DNA of 8,262 nt from contig CAZXCQ010000280.1 in NCBI GenBank assembly GCA_964639275.1, forward strand, positions 1-8,262, in the 5' to 3' direction. How positions within the stretch are numbered: the stretch's first letter is position 1; every line of letters begins with the position of its first letter. Positions 1-4,319 of the stretch are shown piece after piece. Position numbers and translations under genes: made by a program. This DNA is from CAZXCQ01 sp964639275. Lineage in GTDB: Bacteria; Desulfobacterota; DSM-4660; Desulfatiglandales; Desulfatiglandaceae. A model generated the notes under the pieces. It worked only from the letters and a program-made list of their open reading frames with translations, made no database searches and had not been told where the DNA came from.

Positions 1-686
1 GTATTTCGGATGATTTCTATGTTATTTATCTTCAATTTACCCAGCTCCATGTCCTTTACTGTCCCCTTGAGTCGATCTTCTGAAACGCCCAGCCTTTTTA
101 AGGCCTCAGAGAGAGAAAAACTGAGGCTCCCAATCCGTATCTTCCCGTCTTCATCCAATTTCAACCTGCCATTTTTTAGACCGTAATTTCCCACCAGCCC
201 CAGATAAACCTCCCGGTCCTTGATAAATCCGGGGATATTGATTACCCTGGGACCGGTTGCTCCCATCGCCTCCCCTGCTCTATCCGTAAATATATCTGAG
301 GTATTCACCACAACACCGAAGTCCAGCTTACCATCCCTTATGCGGGTCTTTGATGCCTTTATGGACTTGAGATATTCGTATTTTTTGGCATTTTGAGCAA
401 TTATGGTGGCAAACAGGCCATTTGCATCACTCTCACTGAGCGCAACCTCTACGGTTTTGTCCCCGGCGGGAGTCTTTGTTATCTGATCCTGGATCTTTTT
501 CTTGAGTCGTTTTTCCATCTCCTCAATGTCTTTCCCAAAGACAATGACAGATCCCTCGTCCGTGCCCGCGGCTCCGGTGGTGTACCATTCAGGGAGGCTT
601 GTGGCCTGACTCCAGAGGTAGTAGAGAAAGGCGACTGCGGCAAGGATAATGATCAGAAATACCAGTCCAATCTTTTTCACATCCAT
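1..686 (-). CDS. Membrane-anchored protein of unknown function, C-terminus beyond left edge
   Basis: An uninterrupted reading frame enters from the left edge, so only the N-terminal 228 residues are visible. It begins MDVKKIGLVFLIIILAAV: a short charged start, one hydrophobic segment (about residues 6-25), then a soluble part that would lie outside the membrane. The soluble part has a charged helix-like stretch (about 53-70, EEMEKRLKKKIQDQ) and later beta-rich DGK-type turns (IRDGKLDFGVVV, LKNGRLKLDEDGKIRIGSL). I do not recognise the family. The overall plan (single anchor, then repeated strand-DGK-strand units) recalls small lipid-handling or YpmS-like membrane proteins, but that is only an impression. 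An in-frame ATG at 695 is an alternative start. The ATG at 686 has AAGAGA about 9 nt upstream. It is transcribed divergently from the lipoprotein gene at 1344. Confidence 0.8.
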   Translation of the reverse strand, partial: MDVKKIGLVFLIIILAAVAFLYYLWSQATSLPEWYTTGAAGTDEGSVIVFGKDIEEMEKRLKKKIQDQITKTPAGDKTVEVALSESDANGLFATIIAQNAKKYEYLKSIKASKTRIRDGKLDFGVVVNTSDIFTDRAGEAMGATGPRVINIPGFIKDREVYLGLVGNYGLKNGRLKLDEDGKIRIGSLSFSLSEALKRLGVSEDRLKGTVKDMELGKLKINNIEIIRN

Positions 687-698
687 CACCCCCATTCT

Positions 699-713
699 CT
701 TGTGGACCACAAG
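699..713. promoter_or_regulatory. 15-bp perfect palindrome at the presumed transcription start
   Basis: CTTGTGG-A-CCACAAG is a perfect 7-1-7 inverted repeat. It lies between the candidate -10 box (722-717) and the start codon at 686, so it would be an operator overlapping +1 or a small hairpin at the 5' end of the mRNA. No second copy was noticed in the window and no regulator is encoded next to it. Confidence 0.3.
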
Positions 714-716
714 GCC

Positions 717-746
717 AGTATAACCCCTTTGGTGGGTATGACACAA
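717..746 (-). promoter_or_regulatory. Candidate sigma-70-type promoter for the leftmost gene
   Basis: Read on the minus strand, TATACT (722-717) is one base from the -10 consensus and lies 18 bp downstream of TTGTGT (746-741), a weak -35. Transcription would start near position 710, giving a leader of about 24 nt before the ATG at 686. The spacing is acceptable but the -35 is poor, so this is a candidate only. Confidence 0.3.
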
Positions 747-808
747 TACCGAATCGGTTCACAGGACCGGTGTAAGGGCCCTGGAACCCGTGTGACATGT
801 TCTTTTTG

Positions 809-816
809 AAATAGCC
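809..816 (+). repeat. Left target-site duplication of the MITE (AAATAGCC)
   Basis: AAATAGCC directly abuts the left terminus of the element at 817 and is identical to 923-930. Confidence 0.7.
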
Positions 817-922
817 GTATCTTCTCAATAATTAGCGGTAAGAATGTTTATTGTCAGAAGATCTGGATTCCGGGGCAAGCCCCGGAATCCAGGTGTCCTC
901 CCCCTAATTATTGAGATGTTAC
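817..922. mobile_element. 106-bp MITE-like element, GTA-ended, with 8-bp target duplication
   Basis: The left end (817-835) and the reverse complement of the right end (904-922) match at 17 of 19 positions: GTATCTTCTCAATAATTAG against GTAACATCTCAATAATTAG. The element is bracketed exactly by AAATAGCC at 809-816 and 923-930, a perfect 8-bp direct repeat. A 14-bp-stem palindrome sits in the centre (863-892). There is no coding capacity. Terminal inverted repeats, an exact target duplication and small size are the hallmarks of a miniature inverted-repeat transposable element. The 8-bp duplication and GTAA start of the right end fit the IS66 family; that parentage is inference. Confidence 0.75.
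863..892. repeat. Perfect 14-bp-stem palindrome inside the MITE
   Basis: CTGGATTCCGGGGC-AA-GCCCCGGAATCCAG is a perfect inverted repeat with a 2-nt spacer (in practice a 4-nt or larger loop). It resembles the REP-like palindromes ending GGAATCCAG that are scattered in many proteobacterial genomes. No T-run follows on either strand, so it is not an intrinsic terminator. Confidence 0.8.
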
Positions 923-930
923 AAATAGCC
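923..930 (+). repeat. Right target-site duplication of the MITE (AAATAGCC)
   Basis: AAATAGCC directly abuts the right terminus of the element at 922 and is identical to 809-816. Confidence 0.7.
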
Positions 931-1018
931 CTAATCAAACCTGTCCAAAAATGATAATCCCTATCTTTGAAAGCCATTGATAATATCGGCTCAAGCAGCA
1001 TTTTACCAAGTTGGAGAC

Positions 1019-1088
1019 CTGGAGTAATAAAGTACTGGAGTGTTGAGAAAAAGATAAAATCCAGTACTCCATCACTCAAATACTCCAG
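1019..1088. repeat. Nested inverted repeat built from ctggagt / actccag units
   Basis: The outer arms ctggagta (1019-1026) and tactccag (1081-1088) pair over 8 bp. The inner arms agtactgga (1031-1039) and tccagtact (1060-1068) pair over 9 bp. The connecting segments are asymmetric (4 and 12 nt) and the loop is 20 nt and A-rich. The 'actccag/tactcca' unit recurs several times on both arms, as in low-complexity intergenic repeats of environmental genomes. Function unknown; no T-run follows. Confidence 0.55.
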
Positions 1089-1343
1089 CAAATACAGGGC
1101 CTACAAGCACTAAGAGATAAATAAGATAGGTTTCCGTAACAGAATTAGCGATTATTTGGGACACCAATGAGCCTTAATACGTCAATAAAGAGGGGAAAGG
1201 CGTAGCATGGGGTCTCGATCTTTCTGCGCTCAAGAAAAGCGGGGCCAGGTGGCGGAGATGACAAAACTCCCTTGACGACCTATCCTTTTGACAGATAAGG
1301 TTTATGATCTGTTGGGAAGAATCCAATACCACGGGGTTATCAA

Positions 1344-1934
1344 ATGAGACGGATAATATTTCGGATATCTTTATTCCTCCTTTTTGCATCTGTGGGAGTT
1401 GTTGTTCAGGGGTGTGGCACCCATGGGTTTTCAAAAGGTGACACAACAAAAGAGGCTGATCGGGGAGAGACAGGCAAGGAACAGGTCCAGAAAGAGGTCG
1501 CCGGGCTGAGGACCGAAAACACAAACTTGAAAAAGGAAATAGATCTCCTGAAGAAGAAGAACAAGGAGATCAGGATGGAAAACGAGAAAGAGATGGCAAA
1601 GGTGGTACGGTGGAGATCGGTCCTGAGTGAAGAGGTTTTGAGGCTAAAGGGGGAAAACCGAAGAATTATCCGTCAAAATAGACTTTTCGAGCAAAGGCTG
1701 CGAAGATCCCAGCAAGAAAAGGACCTACAGAGACTAAAGATCAAGACGCTGGTCTATCAGGCCCAGAAGAGGCTCAAAGAACTCGGCTATGATCCCGGAC
1801 CGGTAGATGGTATCCGGGGTAAAAATACCACGCGCGCCATAAAAAAGTTTCAGAAAGATAATGCCTTATCGACGACCGGAAGACTGGATTCTGCAACTAG
1901 AAACAAGCTGATACGGGTTCCCGGACATGAATGA
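1344..1934 (+). CDS. Coiled-coil lipoprotein with C-terminal peptidoglycan-binding domain
   Basis: The 196-residue product starts with a lipoprotein signal: MRR, a hydrophobic core (about 4-21), then VQGC with Cys24 as the predicted lipidated residue. Gln at -2 is slightly off the usual lipobox. Residues about 45-130 are Lys/Glu/Arg-rich with heptad-like spacing (AGLRTENTNLKKEIDLLKK, LRLKGENRRI), a long coiled coil. Residues about 135-190 match the PG_binding_1 fold: VYQAQKRLKELGYDPGPVDG, then TTRAIKKFQKDNAL and the closing TGRLDSATRNKL. This implies a membrane-tethered rod that grips peptidoglycan, a structural role rather than catalysis. GGGG (1333-1336) gives a modest ribosome site before the ATG. 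The stop overlaps the start of the MORN gene by 8 nt, so the two are probably translationally coupled. Confidence 0.9.
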   Translation: MRRIIFRISLFLLFASVGVVVQGCGTHGFSKGDTTKEADRGETGKEQVQKEVAGLRTENTNLKKEIDLLKKKNKEIRMENEKEMAKVVRWRSVLSEEVLRLKGENRRIIRQNRLFEQRLRRSQQEKDLQRLKIKTLVYQAQKRLKELGYDPGPVDGIRGKNTTRAIKKFQKDNALSTTGRLDSATRNKLIRVPGHE

Positions 1935-3015
1935 CATAATTGATCGAATCTTTTTTGTCCTGCCGTCGTTCCTCTGTTTCTTCTTCTTGCTGTTTTTGGT
2001 CTTTCTTTTCCCAGCAGAGACACTTGGAAGATGTATTGAAGGTGACTGCAAAAACGGACAGGGGACTTTGACCTCTACGCGATATCGTTTTCAATATAAG
2101 GGTCATTTCAAGGACGGGAAACCCCATGGACGGGGGACCTTGACCTTTCTTGACGGCAGGAAATATGTGGGGGAATGGAAAGATGGCAAAAGACATGGCA
2201 ACGGGGTCTATACCGCTCCCGATGGTTCAAGATATGAGGGGGAATTCAGGGATGGAAAAAGAGAGGGGAAGGGGGTTTACCACTTTTCCGATGGTGGGAG
2301 GTATGAAGGGGAATGGAAGGGTGGCAAAAAACATGGGCATGGGATTTACACCTTTCCTGATGGTTCAAGGTATGTCGGCGGATGGAGGGATGGGAAAAGA
2401 GATGGAAAAGGGGTTTATGTCTTTTATGATGGCGGGAAATACCAGGGGGATGTCAAAAATGACAAACCCCATGGACAGGGGACCTATACCTATCCGGATG
2501 GTAGAACATATGTAGGAGAATTCAAGGGGGGGACCATTCATGGCCGCGGGACCTATACCTATCCGGATGGTTCAAAATACGCCGGTGAATTCAAGGATGG
2601 GACACCCAATGGAAAAGGGACCCTGATCTATGCGGATGGCGGGAAGTACGAGGGAGAATGGAAGGATGGGAAAAGACACGGAAAAGGGACTGAGACCTAT
2701 CCGGATGGGTCAAGATATGTAGGGGAATTCAATAAGGATGTCATGGATGGGCATGGGATTGAAATCTATCCCGATGGTGGGAGATATGAGGGCGAATGGA
2801 AGGATGGGCTGCCCCACGGACACGGGGCCATGACCCATCCGGGTAAAGGGCAGTATGTGGGAGAATTCAGGGATGGGAGACCCCATGGGAAGGGGGTCTT
2901 TATCCTCCCTGGTGGTGAAAGGTATGCGGGGGAATTCAAGGAGGGTGATTGGGTCAAGGGGATTCGTCAGATTGAAGTAAAAGAGAAGACACGGGCCCAA
3001 AAGAAAAAAAGATAG
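1927..3015 (+). CDS. Exported MORN-repeat protein (12 full repeats plus a partial)
   Basis: The 362-residue product has a very hydrophobic signal or anchor (about 8-30, rich in Phe and Leu, ending FPAETLG). A CIEGDCKNGQGT segment (36-47) follows, typical of the lead-in of bacterial MORN proteins. From residue 57 it consists of tandem 23-residue MORN repeats of the form Y-x-G-E-F/W-x-D-G-K-x-H-G-x-G-x-Y-x-x-x-D-G-x-R. Twelve are full (DNA 2095-2922) and a thirteenth is truncated, leading into a basic tail (RAQKKKR). MORN repeats form elongated beta-hairpin ladders used as scaffolds or lipid/protein-binding surfaces; no enzyme domain is fused here. The start overlaps the lipoprotein gene, suggesting an operon and perhaps a physical partnership at the envelope. 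The start codon has no strong Shine-Dalgarno of its own, consistent with coupling. Confidence 0.92.
   Translation: MNDIIDRIFFVLPSFLCFFFLLFLVFLFPAETLGRCIEGDCKNGQGTLTSTRYRFQYKGHFKDGKPHGRGTLTFLDGRKYVGEWKDGKRHGNGVYTAPDGSRYEGEFRDGKREGKGVYHFSDGGRYEGEWKGGKKHGHGIYTFPDGSRYVGGWRDGKRDGKGVYVFYDGGKYQGDVKNDKPHGQGTYTYPDGRTYVGEFKGGTIHGRGTYTYPDGSKYAGEFKDGTPNGKGTLIYADGGKYEGEWKDGKRHGKGTETYPDGSRYVGEFNKDVMDGHGIEIYPDGGRYEGEWKDGLPHGHGAMTHPGKGQYVGEFRDGRPHGKGVFILPGGERYAGEFKEGDWVKGIRQIEVKEKTRAQKKKR
2095..2922 (+). repeat. Tandem 69-bp coding repeats (12 units)
   Basis: Each MORN unit is exactly 69 bp, with conserved DNA blocks. One example is a 24-bp identity between 2479-2502 and 2548-2571, offset by one unit. Several neighbours alternate between 'DGS-x-Y-V-GEF' and 'DGG-x-Y-E-GEW' types (clearest in repeats 9-12), which suggests a two-unit (138-bp) duplication step. 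Such arrays can change copy number by slippage or recombination. Confidence 0.85.
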
Positions 3016-3085
3016 GGGTGGTCTGTGGGTCAGGGGATATGGCCTGATGGATCTAGCAAGGGCTTGGGGTAGACAATCTATTCTT

Positions 3086-3090
3086 GGAGG
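3086..3090 (+). promoter_or_regulatory. Ribosome binding site deciding the purH start
   Basis: GGAGG lies 7 nt before the ATG at 3098. The frame is open further upstream to an ATG at 3047, but that start has no comparable site and would add 17 residues absent from the family. Confidence 0.75.
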
Positions 3091-3097
3091 TAAAAAG

Positions 3098-3694
3098 ATG
3101 GGTAAGATCGAAAGGGCAATCATCAGTGTGACGGATAAGAGCGGGATCGTGGATTTTGCCAAATCGCTTTCCAGGTTTGGCGTGGAGATCCTCTCCACAG
3201 GGGGAACGGCGAGGGCACTTCGAGAGGGCGGGATAATGGTGACCGACATTTCAGAGTACACCGGGTTTCCCGAAATGATGGACGGCCGCGTAAAGACCCT
3301 CCACCCCAAGGTCCATGGCGGGCTCCTGGGTCTCCGTGCCAACCCAAAACATGTCGCGATGATGAAAGAGCATGGAATCAAGGCCATTGATATGGTGGTG
3401 GTCAATCTCTATGAATTCGAAAAGACGGTGGCCAGGGAAGGGGTGAGTCTGGATGAGGCCATTGAAAACATCGACATAGGGGGGCCGTCGATGCTTCGAT
3501 CTTCTGCCAAGAACTTTAAAGATGTCACGGTCATAGTGGACCCGGCAGACTATGAGAAGGTCTTGGAAGAGATGGAGACCGGCGGGTGTGCGACCACCCT
3601 GGAGACCCGTTTCGGATTGGCAAAGAAGGTGTTTCGATTGACCTCCCACTACGATGGGGCCATAAGCAAATACCTGGAGAAGGCAGAGCTTTAG
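3098..3694 (+). CDS. purH: Stand-alone IMP cyclohydrolase (PurH N-terminal domain)
   Basis: It closes FAICAR to IMP, the last step of de novo purine synthesis, in the cytoplasm. The 198-residue product corresponds only to the MGS-like N-terminal half of the usual roughly 520-residue bifunctional PurH. The AICAR transformylase half is absent and nothing resembling it follows the stop. Hallmarks: SVTDKSG (10-16), STGGT (33-37), GFPEMMDGRVKTLHPKVHGG (56-75) and DIGGPSMLRSSAKN (127-140). The residues equivalent to human ATIC Lys66, Tyr104, Asp125 and Lys137 are all present (Lys66, Tyr106, Asp127, Lys139), so it should be active. The protein ends naturally after the domain (YDGAISKYLEKAEL), which argues for a split gene rather than a truncation. 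I believe split PurH occurs in several deltaproteobacteria. It lies 82 nt after the MORN gene with its own good ribosome site; co-transcription is possible but functionally unrelated. Confidence 0.93.
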   Translation: MGKIERAIISVTDKSGIVDFAKSLSRFGVEILSTGGTARALREGGIMVTDISEYTGFPEMMDGRVKTLHPKVHGGLLGLRANPKHVAMMKEHGIKAIDMVVVNLYEFEKTVAREGVSLDEAIENIDIGGPSMLRSSAKNFKDVTVIVDPADYEKVLEEMETGGCATTLETRFGLAKKVFRLTSHYDGAISKYLEKAEL

Positions 3695-3726
3695 GGGATA
3701 GGCCATCCTCAAAGCGGGCTGCTCGC

Positions 3727-3909
3727 TCACGCCTCGCTGGATGTGCCCGTGGTCCTATTCGTTTTCTCCTGGCAGGGCACGTTTTTGTGGACATGGCGCC
3801 CTTTCTTTTTGCAGTAGATGGCCTGAAAGGTCCTGCAGCTTCCCGAGCCATCGAGGGAGTCATCTTCGGGCCAGGCCGCGTATTCACAGTTAAGATCGCA
3901 GAATTTCAT
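3727..3909 (-). CDS. Small five-cysteine protein, probable metal binder
   Basis: The 60-residue product starts MKFCDLNCEYAAWPEDD and contains five cysteines (4, 8, 25, 33, 46) plus a His pair (H39, H41) in GSGSCRTF, YCKKK, HVHKNVPC contexts. The C4-x3-C8 pair and the later Cys/His cluster suggest zinc or another metal, and the sequence resembles small uncharacterised proteins I associate with deltaproteobacteria. The longer frame beginning with GTG at 3930 would start inside the neighbouring MITE, so ATG 3909 is preferred, although neither has a good Shine-Dalgarno. It is convergent with purH (32 nt between stops) and lies 113 nt downstream of the DUF3467 gene on the same strand. Function unknown. 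Confidence 0.6.
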   Translation of the reverse strand: MKFCDLNCEYAAWPEDDSLDGSGSCRTFQAIYCKKKGRHVHKNVPCQEKTNRTTGTSSEA

Positions 3910-3923
3910 AAAAAAGAAGGAAT

Positions 3924-3984
3924 GTAACACTTTAGCCGTTTGAAACCGGGGGAATGGGGATTTTGAAAAAGGCCAAATTGATAC
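3924..3984. mobile_element. 61-bp MITE-like element, GTAWC-ended
   Basis: The left end GTAACACTTTAGCC and the reverse complement of the right end GTATCAATTTGGCC match at 11 of 14 positions, followed by T-rich stretches on both arms. The flanks are GAAGGAAT (3916-3923) and GAAAGAAT (3985-3992), an 8-bp direct repeat with one mismatch. The left half matches the sequence at 8166 onward, and the right 24 bases match one end of the 6193-6285 element. It sits in the 113-bp gap between the DUF3467 gene and the Cys-rich gene, directly upstream of the latter. Confidence 0.6.
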
Positions 3985-4022
3985 GAAAGAATAAGATCAA
4001 AAGGCCGATAGCCCCGTTGTCC

Positions 4023-4304
4023 TTATTGAAGAGTGATCTTTTCTTTTGGTTCTTCGGCCACCTGAATGGCGCCAAATTTCTCCTCGTAATTCAATATATT
4101 TTGATTCAGGGCATTCAGTATCCGTTTTATATGGCCGGGGCTGACAATGACCCTGGCAGTGACAGCGCCGGAGGGTGGGGCCACCATCAAGAAGTCCATA
4201 ATAAACTCCTCTCTTGTATGCGTGACCACCATATTGTTTGAGTATACACCCCCCATAAGCCCCTTTGGAAACTCAACCCTGATCTCCTTTGTTTGATTTG
4301 ACAT
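4023..4304 (-). CDS. DUF3467 family protein
   Basis: The 93-residue product fits DUF3467: a short start, then EFPKGLMGGVYSNNMVVTHT, REEFIMDFLMVAPPSGAVTARVIVSPGHIKRILNAL, and an amphipathic C-terminal helix ending NYEEKFGAI. The family is small, soluble and widespread in bacteria, with no established function. It has neither a signal peptide nor cysteines, so it should be cytosolic, unlike the exported caspase-like protein encoded just before it. A strong GGAGG (4311-4315) stands 6 nt from the ATG. The gap from the caspase-gene stop is only 15 nt, so the two are almost certainly co-transcribed. Confidence 0.88.
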   Translation of the reverse strand: MSNQTKEIRVEFPKGLMGGVYSNNMVVTHTREEFIMDFLMVAPPSGAVTARVIVSPGHIKRILNALNQNILNYEEKFGAIQVAEEPKEKITLQ

Positions 4305-4319
4305 GCTTATCCTCCAGAA

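Larger units (their letters stand above)
687..1343. other. Divergent intergenic region, no convincing gene
   Basis: These 657 bases separate two divergent genes. Short frames exist on both strands, but none has coding character or a ribosome binding site. Contents from left to right: a candidate minus-strand promoter with a palindrome at +1 (699-746), a small palindrome ACCGA-A-TCGGT (748-758), a MITE-like element with target duplications (809-930), an 'actccag' nested hairpin (1019-1088), and about 250 bases leading to the lipoprotein gene. That last part has TTGACG (1272-1277) and TTGACA (1288-1293), but no well-spaced -10 box that I can defend. Confidence 0.7.

Noticed and set aside
825..1091. 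88-codon minus-strand frame across the intergenic repeats
   Set aside because: It translates the palindromes and 'actccag' units (LEYLSDGVLDF, RGLPRNP), a typical artefact of repeat sequence, and has no ribosome site.
1136..1180. GTAACAGAATTAGC at 1136 with AATAC near 1180, a possible further GTAWC element
   Set aside because: The right end does not match the left when inverted, and the flanks (AGGTTTCC and GTCAATAA) are not a duplication.
1272..1308. TTGACG/TTGACA and TATGAT as a promoter for the lipoprotein gene
   Set aside because: The TTGACA-TATGAT spacing is only 9 bp and the TTGACG-TATGAT spacing is 25 bp. The 17-bp alternative gives ATAAGG, a poor -10, so no promoter is called.
2710..3405. 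231-codon minus-strand frame antisense to the MORN and purH genes
   Set aside because: It is an antisense shadow produced by the strong codon bias and repeats of the MORN array; its Pro/Ser-rich text mirrors the repeat unit.
3586..3927. 113-codon plus-strand frame overlapping the end of purH and the Cys-rich gene
   Set aside because: It is in a shadow frame of purH and antisense to the Cys-rich gene, with no domain signature or ribosome site.
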